A stretch of DNA of 64,000 nt from Amoebidium appalachense. Taxonomy: Eukaryota > Ichthyosporea. Location of the stretch: assembly GCA_963693365.1 (NCBI GenBank), contig CAVNZM010000001.1:14198001-14262000 (forward strand). The letters are read 5' to 3'. Shown piece after piece: positions 52,078-62,806 of the stretch. The translations under genes were made by a program, and so were the position numbers. The notes beneath the pieces are model-generated. The model saw nothing but the letters and a program-made list of their open reading frames with translations. It was not told the DNA's origin and did no database searches. Every line of letters begins with the position of its first letter. The stretch's first letter is position 1.

Positions 52078-53379
52078 TCATTCCCAACCGGAATTCCCTA
52101 GAACAAGCAGGATTATTGCAACAGCGAAATTTGAAGCCAAATTCATGTTATCACGTGCACCACCAGCACCGGATTCAGTACATGTGCCATTTACAGCATG
52201 AGACCCCCTTGGACATTTTAGCGAACTTTCCCCACTCCACACCCGCGGATTAGCGAAAATTGGGGCGTTCGCCCTTTTGCAGACCAAGATGTCGTCAAAA
52301 GCGGCCGTTTGATCCTGGGGGGATCCATCAGCGTCTGCGTTCCCGCCAAAAAATGTCGACATGTAAAACTGGTCAATGTGAAGTGTGTCTGCTGTGCGCC
52401 ATTTCAGGTTGCTGATATTAAAAGCCATAATGTCGTCAAACCAGGCCTCCATTTCCCCGTTGCTCTCCGTCGGGGGGTTGTTCATCTTTATGCGCAGGCG
52501 AATGTTGTGCCACTGCCCTGACTTGAAACTTAATTTTTCCGTTTTTCCGGTCACATTTGACGTGGTTGTGTAATTCACATCAAAACCATAGCTGGTAGGC
52601 ATTCCCACATAATATAGATACTCGACCACGTTTCCTTTTGATCCACGCCACATGTTTCTCGCGCTAAATCCGTCCGTACCATCTGGAATCTTCCCTCCCG
52701 TATTGCACATGCCACCGCACAGGCCGGGAACTTTTCCCATTCTATTGAACAGGAAATTTTCGTCGAAACGAACGAAATACGACAGCCATGCTTCGTCGAC
52801 TGCTTCAATACCAGCGTGCCACTGATAAGCACATTCGTTTGGACCTACACACCCTTGGCTGTAAGTTTGGAGCAAGGCCGTGCCTGCCCCGATCCTGTCA
52901 CTTGCAACAACTGAGGGAAATGTATTACTATTTGCCTCTTCACTCATAAGACCAAGATACGTGAAATCTTGTTTTAGTGTCTTTTTTGTGTATTGAAATC
53001 CGGCCGGTCGGTGGTTGAAGTTTTCAAAGAGTGAGGGTGTCCAGCCTGAAGGGCAATTCGCGCCTTGAGGAAGTGTGCTGGTGGGTGCGGGAGTGGGAGT
53101 GGTTTGCGTTGTTGTGGTTGGTTGTGGAGGAGAAATGGTAGTGAATGAAACATTGCTGCTCGCTTGAGATACTGGCGAGAGAGGAACAGACGAGCTTGTA
53201 GCTAATACTGCTTGTGTTAACCTTGCAGTTGTTGTGTTTTGCAATTGTGATTCGGGATTTACCGTAGTGGTGACGCTGGTGGTTGGAAGAGGTGTGGTGG
53301 TGGTTACAGCTGCACTAGCTGATAAAGTAAAACCACAAGAAAGAGCTAGGAAAGCATTTCCATATGTAGAAAATCCCAT
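52078..53379 (-). CDS. secreted, probably GPI-anchored polysaccharide lyase 14-like protein
   Basis: 433 residues from MGFSTYGN; the frame stays open to 53532, but that would cross the likely TATA box and CCAAT box, so the downstream ATG is preferred. Order: signal peptide (about 1-25, NAFLALSCGFTLSASAAV); Thr/Ser/Pro-rich linker to about residue 115; a PL14-like beta-jelly-roll domain (about 120-385) with WLSYFVRFDENF, GKVPGLCGG, GFSARNMWR, FKSGQWHNIRLRIKMN, a Gly-rich FFGG and FDDILVCK; a short Cys-rich end and a C-terminal hydrophobic stretch (NFAVAIILLVLG) fitting a GPI signal. PL14 enzymes cleave uronate polymers such as alginate or glucuronan (family knowledge); the actual substrate here is unknown. 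Single exon. Confidence 0.7.
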   Translation of the reverse strand: MGFSTYGNAFLALSCGFTLSASAAVTTTTPLPTTSVTTTVNPESQLQNTTTARLTQAVLATSSSVPLSPVSQASSNVSFTTISPPQPTTTTQTTPTPAPTSTLPQGANCPSGWTPSLFENFNHRPAGFQYTKKTLKQDFTYLGLMSEEANSNTFPSVVASDRIGAGTALLQTYSQGCVGPNECAYQWHAGIEAVDEAWLSYFVRFDENFLFNRMGKVPGLCGGMCNTGGKIPDGTDGFSARNMWRGSKGNVVEYLYYVGMPTSYGFDVNYTTTSNVTGKTEKLSFKSGQWHNIRLRIKMNNPPTESNGEMEAWFDDIMAFNISNLKWRTADTLHIDQFYMSTFFGGNADADGSPQDQTAAFDDILVCKRANAPIFANPRVWSGESSLKCPRGSHAVNGTCTESGAGGARDNMNLASNFAVAIILLVLGNSGWE

Positions 53380-53499
53380 TCTATATAGTGGTTTTGCGTA
53401 ACTTGAAGCTATGGAATTAGTGTGAAACAAGCGTAGCGAAACACGAAAAACCAAAAACGCAAAACGTGAACTCCATGTTTCTCCGTGGCATTTGGCGTT

Positions 53500-53544
53500 C
53501 TTTATAGACGTTGAGTTTGCTAGGGAAGCCAATCAGCGCATAGT
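53500..53544 (-). promoter_or_regulatory. TATA and CCAAT region of the lyase gene
   Basis: TATAAAG on the minus strand (53500-53506), about 120 bp upstream of the ATG. A plus-strand CCAATCAGCGCATAGT block (53529-53544) and another CCAATCA near 53568 lie upstream. The 16-bp block is identical to one at 62095-62110. Confidence 0.55.
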
Positions 53545-53861
53545 AATCTTGCAGGTAGCTCACTGGCCAATCAGATCGCGTTCTCATTTCATTGCTGAGG
53601 AGGGGTGGCAAATTCGCAAGGGATATAACGGTGATTGCAACACACCAAGAAGCACTCTGTTATTTTGTAAATACGATGCAAAGTAGCACAAATATGCTAC
53701 AGGAGTATATGGAAAATACATACGTACATTAAAATATGGTGGCAGACGCCCTAGAATATCTCACCGCCGTCATGATCAGGAGATGGAAGTGACGTAAGCC
53801 GATCCCCCAAACGCATGCAACATATTTGTATTGAATTTTCATTTCAGGTTCCACGATGATG

Positions 53862-54195
53862 CAGGGCTGGAAAGGTGTGAGTTTTTATGTCGCGTTTACC
53901 TCTTTCCCTACGGGTGTCTGCTACACTGGCTGGCAATGTGAACACTTTAGAATTTTTGTTGAATTCTGTTGGTCGTCACATTTGAGTATTTATATGATTT
54001 TCACACAGTGTTCAGGTATCTTAGTATGCACTTGTTACTGGATAGCTCGTGAATTTTTTAATTGTCTTCTCAGTATGCCGTGCATACTTGCATATCTTTT
54101 CGTCGAATAAATCCAGTCAAAAGAAAAATCTTTACTGCACTTTTTGAAAACTAACCGTATATTAAGTGTTAGAAACACTGTAATTTCCAGCCCTG
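53862..54195. mobile_element. hAT-type MITE with 8-bp target duplication
   Basis: 334 bp flanked by perfect 8-bp duplications CGATGATG (53854-53861 and 54196-54203). Terminal inverted repeats are CAGGGCTGGAAA at both ends (12/12), matching the CAGGGxTGG start usual for hAT elements. No transposase domain in the short internal frames. The AAGGTGTGAG just inside the left end mimics a splice donor. Confidence 0.88.
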
Positions 54196-54203
54196 CGATG
54201 ATG

Positions 54204-55338
54204 TTACATTGATGTACAAGCCTCTGCAAAGTGCAAACTTGCCAAGTTTTCAGCATGTAAAAACACGAGATTAAAAGTAATATAAATAGTAAAAAAGGGG
54301 GGTTATCTGTTTCTTTTAGATTTTAATATGATGGCAGTCTGCACGCTTGTGTCTAGACTTTTTTAGTCACTACTTGAGCCACTCTAACATTGCATGACAC
54401 CATTTTTGACACTCCAACGGGGGTTTAGTAGTTTGGGGAGACTAGAGTGGCTATTTTTGGCGCAACCGCGGCGCCGCGCGTGAACGACCCACGTGCTTTC
54501 CTCACCCTTCCCCATGTGTGGTGACGCCGGCGTCAGAGTTTTTCAACTTCAGAGGTTCGAACAAACTATACAGGCACACGTCTAGTAGTATACATAGAAG
54601 ATTTTAAAAGGGCTTTGTGCACATGATGCGCATTAATGTAGAGTTCCCACTGTCAACGTTGGTGCATTTCACCATCGATCACGCATGGATGGCCATGGCC
54701 GGTCTCATGTCACCGTGGTTATTCTAATGATTGATGCTGAGTGGCAGAACGATGGTGCAATGTAAGTTACAAGAAAAATTATAGGAAATAAATGAAAAGT
54801 AAAGGAAAGGAAAGGAAAGGATAGGATATACACCGGAGAAAAAGTATACGGAGTGTCAACGGCCGTTGCCCTTTTATTCACACAAACCGGCCTACGCGAG
54901 AGTCATAGCAATGCCAGATGCGAGGGTTGAGGGGAGTATTAAAAGTCCTATACATGATATGCGTACACAAAAGTCCCATGTTTAAACAGGACTACTGTAT
55001 TTAGTGATGAATGAATGTCCCTATCTATGGTTTTTGCACCTTATACGCCGAGATGAGTATTTAGGAATATCTGTAACACCTTGCCGCCAATCTTCAAGTA
55101 TATCTATAATTATGTATTTCATTATCAATCAAAAGAAAATCCCCATCTTTCTGCATACACATGTACGGTAGTGGGAGAGCTAGTTGCATTTGGGTATATT
55201 ACACCCAGTGTTGCTGTAAATTGAGCAAATATAGAACGCCACTGCACGCTATGTTATAAATTTAACATTTTCAGACAACACCTTTGTCTTTCATTCTTAA
55301 AAAAATAAAAATGAAAAAATGAAAAAATTAAAGCAATC
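54204..55338. other. 1.1 kb without a recognisable gene
   Basis: Contains a GACGCCGGCGTC palindrome near 54521, GGAAA repeats at 54795-54820 and GAAAAAAT repeats at 55310-55330. No coding island found. Confidence 0.45.
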
Positions 55339-55609
55339 TCATACATTCAGCCTGTCCAACGATTCAAACGAAGAAATGGGTTGATTGAACACAAACCACC
55401 CATACCAGACACCAAGCACAGCAAAAACCCCCACATTTAACCAGTTCCAGGCTGAAAAATCCCCTCCCTGCGTCATTTGCGCCCGTGCAAGCGCCAAACT
55501 TGTGAGCAGAAAACACAGGGAATGTGTTTGAACGAGAGATCGCCGCATGTATGCGTCGGTGACCTTGCGTGCACGGAAGACAATGTGTCCGTCGGCTAGG
55601 ACGAGGATT

Positions 55610-55662
<53 letters not shown>

Positions 55663-56277
55663 CGGGGGGGAGGAGGGGGAAGGGGAGGGGGGAGAAGAGG
55701 GGAAGTCTGTGGGTGGATTTGTGTGTACACCAGACGTGTGTGTGTGTGTGTGTGCGTGCGTGTGTGCGCGCGCATGTCTGTGTGTTAGAGGCTAGCAGTG
55801 AAACACAAGATGGTTAGCAGAACCATATGGATGGATGCTAGCAGTCAGTCGATGTCGCTTTGACTTCGACAGAGTGGAGTTTCTCGCCAAAGGTAATGTT
55901 CGAGTATAAAGCCTGAAAAAACAATCAACAGGCATGGAGGGACGGAGGAGAATAGAAGAGGGCAGGAGCGGTGGCCGGGCGCCGGGGGGGGGGGGGGGGG
56001 GGGGGGGGGAGGGGGGAGGGGGGCTAATAAGTGGATGAATCTCAATAACAAGGCAAAACTGAAAATGTGATTACGACATTACAAAAACAAAACAGCAACC
56101 AAGCGAACATGCACGAGGGCAGGGAAGACATGTGTGGTGTTTGGGTGCGCGTGTATGTTGTGTGTGTTGGTGGTGGTGGTGTGTCTGTGTGTAGGCGTGC
56201 GTGTGCGCGGGCGCTAGATGTGTGTGGTAGGGGGTGCCCCCCCCCCCCCCCCCCCCCCCTCCCCCGTCCCCGCCCGG

Positions 56278-56349
<72 letters not shown>

Positions 56350-56476
56350 CCCCCCTCCCCCCCTCCCCCCCCCCCCCCCCCCCCCCCCCTCTGTGTGTGT
56401 TTCTTTCGGCACGTTTTTCTATTCTATTCTTTTCTTTCTTTCTTTATTTCTTTCTTTTTTCCTTTTTTTTTTCTTT

Positions 56477-56517
<41 letters not shown>

Positions 56518-56721
56518 CAGTGCACGTACCGTATAGACGCAACACCAAGTGTGTGACTTTCTGGCTGTCTCCAGCCGTGTGATCGACCAACCCAAACTGC
56601 TCATGTCTCTGCGGCACCAAAAAATACTCGGCAAGGTGCGGGAACAGAAGAGAAATGACTCCCAAAGCCACGGCTACCGCCGCATGCAGTGTGAATAGGT
56701 GGTCCAGGTGATGTTTACTTT
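55339..56721 (-). CDS. four-TM membrane protein, last two exons
   Basis: Exons 56530-56721 (ACACCAG acceptor, G|GTACGTG donor) and 55339-55610 (ACACACAG acceptor, stop at 55339) join in phase 1, giving 153 residues after an unlocated first exon. Four hydrophobic segments: [53 protein letters not shown]; and [19 protein letters not shown]. The join creates [11 protein letters not shown] across the splice, supporting it. Layout and the RLYG segment recall small four-helix proteins such as p53-inducible protein 11, but I cannot confirm homology. The intron holds a (CT)n array, G and T runs; a frame near 55845-56051 inside it is not needed. Confidence 0.6.
55613..56530. repeat. intronic (GT)n, (CT)34, C, T and G30 tracts
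   Basis: GT array 55613-55660, G-rich 55663-55700 and 55982-56010, C run 56239-56259, (CT)34 56279-56347, C-rich to 56388, T-rich then G30 (56487-56516). All within one intron of the four-TM gene. Confidence 0.9.
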
Positions 56722-56737
56722 CTGGTGTTGTGTGTTA

Positions 56738-56903
<166 letters not shown>

Positions 56904-57299
56904 GGGTGGGGGTTTGGAAAGGGGGAGGGCTGTTACATTCATTATGGACAAGACAATGCGATTTGAAAAAAAAAAGACAACGAGCAAAGAATGTGAATCA
57001 TCGGGAGAACCCATCCTCAGGGGAGAGCGGGCGGGCAGGGGGGGGGGGGGGGGGGGGGGGGGTTGGATGTGTCATAAAGTACGAAGTACGGGCGGCAGGG
57101 GGGGAGAGGAGAGGGGAGGGGAGGGGGGAGTAGAGAGTGGATCCAACAGTGGGCGGAATGCCTGAGGTGCAAAAAAATAGACATCGATTAATATGAGTAA
57201 ACGCAATGATCTAGGTCAGGGTTGGTATGTATCACATGTGTGCACGTGTGCGTGTGGCGGTGGTGGCGGTGGTGTTTGGTGTGTGTGTGTGTGGTGTGT

Positions 57300-57330
<31 letters not shown>

Positions 57331-57492
57331 GGGGGGGGGGGGAGCATACACGTAGGTAGCCGACGTAAGGAAGGAACAAAGGAAATGAGGTGCTATTATT
57401 TATTATCCTGATCCCGTTTATGTGGCCAAGTCCCAATTTATCGACTCTACCTCTACTCGTGATACTAACATTGGCCAATATTATTGAAATCG

Positions 57493-57678
57493 AATCAAAA
57501 TAACATACCCCCTATCAGTAATCCAAAACAAAACACTGTAACATACCCCTACGAGTAATCCGAATCAAAACACTGTAACATGCCCCTACGAGTAATCCGA
57601 ATCAAAGCACTGTAACATGCCCCCTATGGGTAATCCCAATCAAATACTGTAAAATCCGAAACAAAATACTGTACAATT
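57493..57678. repeat. ~40-bp tandem repeat, five copies
   Basis: Units of the form ACATxCCCCTACGAGTAATCC then GAATCAAAACACTGTA; the last two are shortened. Confidence 0.85.
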
Positions 57679-57679
57679 C

Positions 57680-58200
57680 CCCCCATTGACTCTCAGTGGC
57701 ACCAGTATTAGATACGAAGCCGGAGTTTCAACGCCTGAATTCTTTAACCAGTCGTACTGCTATATGACTATTCCAGCACATTATCACGACATCTATCTTT
57801 CTAACCCCAGAATGGATTTTCAAGAATTCTAATCATGATTTTCCACTCTTTGTAATGAATTTTCACGAGATTCTATTGCTTTCACTCTTTTAGTACAACC
57901 TCATCTTAACTAACAAGAGCCAAGTGAAGCAACTTGTGACTTTTCACTTACTTTTTCACCCTGTCTGATTTACAACATCCATTCGGAAACCTACCTTTCG
58001 ACATCTTTAAGCTGGGAAGTTTAGCCAGACCGCCGGGAAAGTGGGAAAAGGAACAGGCGTTCAGCCTGTGAAGAGATCTGAAGGTCGACAGGGTGTCAGG
58101 TTTACACTACTAGATTACTAATTAATAATGAATAATTTATCAACAGTTTCTACATTCATAAGGGGCAATGTGTATGGACGCTTATGACTCACTTTTCGAC
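57680..58200. other. 500 bp without a recognisable gene
   Basis: AT-rich; no exon or transposon end seen. Confidence 0.4.
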
Positions 58201-58799
58201 GTCTCGCTTGCGCCTTCGCGCAGGCGTGCGCGCGCGCGTGTGTGCGTGTGTGTGTGTATGTGTGTGTGTTGTGTCCGTGTGTGTGTGTGTGTACGCGCAC
58301 GTGTGTACATTTGAGTGTGTGTGTCAAGGGGGGTGTTGCTCTTTAGAATTTATTGTATTTCAGTTGCATGATACTGTGCCACATGTATACATATTTATAC
58401 ACACACACATAAGTGAACCAAATTCTCCTGCCGAGGGGGGGAAGGAGGGGGGGGGGGGGGGGGGGGGGAGGGGCCAATTCCTATGGCCGATTATGTGGTT
58501 TGGTTTGCGGACCAGATAGAATATAGTTCATACAGGTTGAGGGAGGGAGAAGGATGCAAGAAGAAGAGAAGGCAGAGGAAGAGCAATTAGATGAGGGTAA
58601 AAGGTGTTTGACAAGGGAGGGGAAAAGTTGTGTTGGTGGAAGGAAAGGGCAAACGGAAAGAGGGAGGGAAGCGTGGGGGGGGGGATGGGGGGTTACAGGG
58701 GCGGCAAGCAGAAGGATGTAAAGAACAACATTAGATGACTAGAGCAGAACTATTTTACTAGTGGAGAGAGGAGCAGGATTTGGAGGAAAGGAGAAACAC

Positions 58800-59572
<773 letters not shown>

Positions 59573-59631
59573 AGTCTTAATGAATGTGTAACTAATACGC
59601 GTGTAAGTGTGCGTGTAAGCGGAAAGTGGGG

Positions 59632-59654
59632 GGGGGGGGGGGGGGGGGGGGGAT

Positions 59655-59688
<34 letters not shown>

Positions 59689-59750
59689 TCCTGGACATGT
59701 GTGTGCTCCCGCTTGTGCGCATGTGTGTCCGTCCGTGCATTCATGTGTGT

Positions 59751-59795
<45 letters not shown>

Positions 59796-59797
59796 AC

Positions 59798-59855
<58 letters not shown>

Positions 59856-59880
59856 TGTGTTGGTTTGCGTGTGTGTGTAA
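59632..59880. repeat. poly-G and (GT)n arrays
   Basis: G run 59628-59652 followed by GT arrays interrupted by CACGG near 59796-59800. Confidence 0.9.
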
Positions 59881-60229
59881 GGGCGCTCCTGCGTCCACGT
59901 GTGTGGGGGGGGCGAAGGAGGGCTGGGAAGCATGTGTAAAAGCCTCTGGCGGGACGTGGCGTAGTCAGGGACGGGAGAGAGGAGAAGAGGGTGAGGGGGG
60001 GTGGAGCAAGGGGGGGGGGGGAGGGGAGAAAGGGCAAGGGAGTTGTGTCCCCACCCCCTTCTCCCCCTCCCTCTCTGAGTAGGAGGCCTTTGGGGGGGGG
60101 GGGAGGGAAAGCAAAAAAAAAGGTCACAGTGAGAGGAAAGGGGCGGCTAATCGTGCGTGTAAGTGTGTGAGGAATAACGGGGAGGGGAGGGAAGATGGAG
60201 CAGTGAGGTAGTAGGGAGTTAGTTATTGT

Positions 60230-62090
60230 CGAATCGAGGGGGGGGCGATAGAGCTTCTTTGGCAACCATTGATTGGATCGTCCATGATAATAATAATGAT
60301 CATCGCTCAAGGACATCAGGACTTACAGGATAAGCTGGGACGTTTATTTGGCCTAATCCGGGCTACAGGCAATGACGATTTTTCAAAACTGATACGGGTA
60401 ATTCACTGATCAGAACGACCGTTGCATGCTTTTCTTGCGTGAGTAGGGCTTAGAAAGTAGGGCTTAGAAGCGCCCGATGAAGGTTATGATCAACACCCCA
60501 AGATTACGAGGCCTACTACACAACAAGGAATTCACTGAACTGCAAGAGGGGGCAGAGGTGGGAACAGAATCCTAAGGAACCCAAATATGCATAAAGCACT
60601 GCCTTATAAAAAAACTTTGACATGTGTATCCTGAGAATCACTACCAAAATGCTTTCTTCTGTTCCCCCTCGATCGCGACAGCTCCTCCCAACTACAGTCA
60701 CGTCTCGAAAATTCTATTTTTATCTTTCTATTTTTAGCAACACTCTACATCTTGGTAGCATCAACAGCTGTTCCAGAGCGCCGTGGTGTAGTCTGGTGCC
60801 GCCAGGATGGGATGCATGTATGGCGCCCGGCCCATGGCCAGAATCCGGTGGGTGGCCGTGCTGTAGTCTATATGTGTAGCCTCTATAGAATATCGTACGA
60901 GTGAGTTGCCGAGAGCCTCGATATTGTAAGGTGTGTGATGACGTATTGTCAGTTCACGAGTAGACTGCCCCCGCTGGCGAATCCCTATATACCCCACGTT
61001 GGTTGCATTTTGAGGACGATGGCCAAATGAGGTTGAAGTTCCTTTGTATGGGTTTGTATTCTGAATTTTCTTGCAGGACTAATTTTAACGGATTGATAGG
61101 AAGAAATAGGTATAACCTTGGCTATGCTGCTATATTAAAAGATTACATTTCCTTTTTGTGCACAAAAATTCACCAGCCGCTCCCCCTTGAGCCCGGGACG
61201 CGATGATACCCTAGGGGGGTTTGTTGGTCTAGTATTTTTGGCAAAAGAAAAAACCATGGCATGCACTTCAGTCTTCAGCTTGAGTCTGTAAGCTGACCGG
61301 ATATCTCATTGCACCCTATGTAATATACTTTTCTTATGATAATAAGTGTATTAAAGCATAAAAAAATAACGCCAGCATATATTCCATTATGGAATACTGT
61401 ATATCAATCCGTGGACAACCGGTCTACAGTCTGCAATTGTTTTGATGTTTTCATTTTCCAAATTCAAACTTTCCTGGCCATGCTCCAAAACCCCATTCTA
61501 AAAGAATGCCAGTGCTTCATGTGCAAACAGTATCGGCCAATCATCCCGATCGTTCCCGCGTGCAGTCGCGTGTCAGCTGAGAATTCAGCCTGAAAAAGGA
61601 ACGTTAGGGAGAAAAAAAACAAGTTTTGAAAAAAATGTGTCTTTCTTTGAGGGAAACAAACTCAAGGAACACCTAACTGATAGCCTAGTGCTAGCTCTGC
61701 CTCTACATATCACCTTGGTCGTGGATTCCATCCCATGCGTCGACTGATCCGTCTGATCGTGATTTTAATCGTGATCGCTTTCCCATAGTGAACAAATGCG
61801 GCAAATAGAATACATGACTGAGACCCACTCGGACTACAGAGTACGATCTGGCGACATCCCAGCCTGCGATCCAGCCTAGTGCCGGATCTATCACGGGTTT
61901 TGCCCACAGCATATAACTTTTCGCGTAAGCATGGCAATTTAAATTCTATAAGGAAAATATAGTAACCAATTTTTATCATTTTATTTGGTTTTAAGCCATG
62001 CTAGTCAAATGGTATTGCTATAAACCAACATCGAAATTGCACCTGTAAGAAAGCCGTGGGCCGCGGTGAGGATGTGGGAATCAGCAATTA
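60230..62090. other. 1.9 kb without a supported gene
   Basis: One minus-strand frame (60761-60997, 78 codons) has normal composition and covers an internal near-repeat (GYIGIRQRG start), but no start, splice or family evidence. ATTGG/CCAAT boxes near 60269 and 61533. Confidence 0.35.
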
Positions 62091-62094
62091 TTGA

Positions 62095-62144
62095 CCAATC
62101 AGCGCATAGTTTGACCTTACAGCAAATTCCGTGCCCAGTATATA
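62095..62144 (+). promoter_or_regulatory. promoter of the syntenin-like gene
   Basis: CCAATCAGCGCATAGT (62095-62110) and TATATA (62139-62144), 28 bp apart. The inferred leader of about 270 nt contains two short upstream ORFs, 62248-62289 and 62356-62370, that could damp translation. Confidence 0.55.
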
Positions 62145-62441
62145 CAGCAGCTGAAGAGCCACATTGTTGCAGGTGGAACTTCGTGAAGTTTTCATTTTTC
62201 GCCCTTGCACAGTGGAAAAAAGTTTGAAAATTAGGGTCGTTCATTCCATGTTCTTTCTTTCCATTTCGCGTGTTCAGAGGCTCTTTTAAGCGGTATTGAG
62301 AGTGGTTGTTTTGAGCATTGAATTGATACGCACTGACAAGTTTCGTTTTTCGGTAATGGCACGTTTTTGAAGCCTCGAAGACAGCGTTGCTTCTCCTTCT
62401 GGGACCTGGTGGTACTGGTCTTGTTTGGTGTCCTGTCGTCG

Positions 62442-62774
62442 ATGCGCACCGCTCCTTTTGTCCCATATATTACATCGAAAATGACACAGGTCCAAATGTT
62501 TGAAGGCTCGCACTCCTTTGTGGAGGCGGGCAGCCTCCGTGAGACCCCGAGTCTTTCTCTTGGCCTAGAGAACGACGACTACACAATGAAAAGAGAGCTG
62601 AAGATTCACAAACGGTCGGGGGTGGAGTTTGGCATCAGTCTGTGCCGGCTTAATGGTAGGCTGGGGCTGTGTGCCTGTGCGCGTGCGTTCGTGCATATAT
62701 TCGACGAGAGCACGTGTGTTTGTGTGTGTGTGTGTGCGTGTGTGCGTGTGTGTGTGTGTGTGCGTGCGTGTGCT

Positions 62775-62806
<32 letters not shown>

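Noticed and set aside
52078-53532. use of the upstream-most in-frame start of the lyase ORF
   Set aside because: It would place the shared CCAAT block and the TATA box inside the coding sequence and bury the signal peptide; the ATG at 53379 fits better.
53856-54110. 84-codon frame with a start and a splice-like AG...GTGTGAG exon
   Set aside because: Lies within the hAT-type MITE; the signals are the terminal repeat and its target duplication.
55845-56051. possible middle exon of the four-TM gene
   Set aside because: Including it breaks the [11 protein letters not shown] helix formed by the direct join, and its only usable donors are weak.
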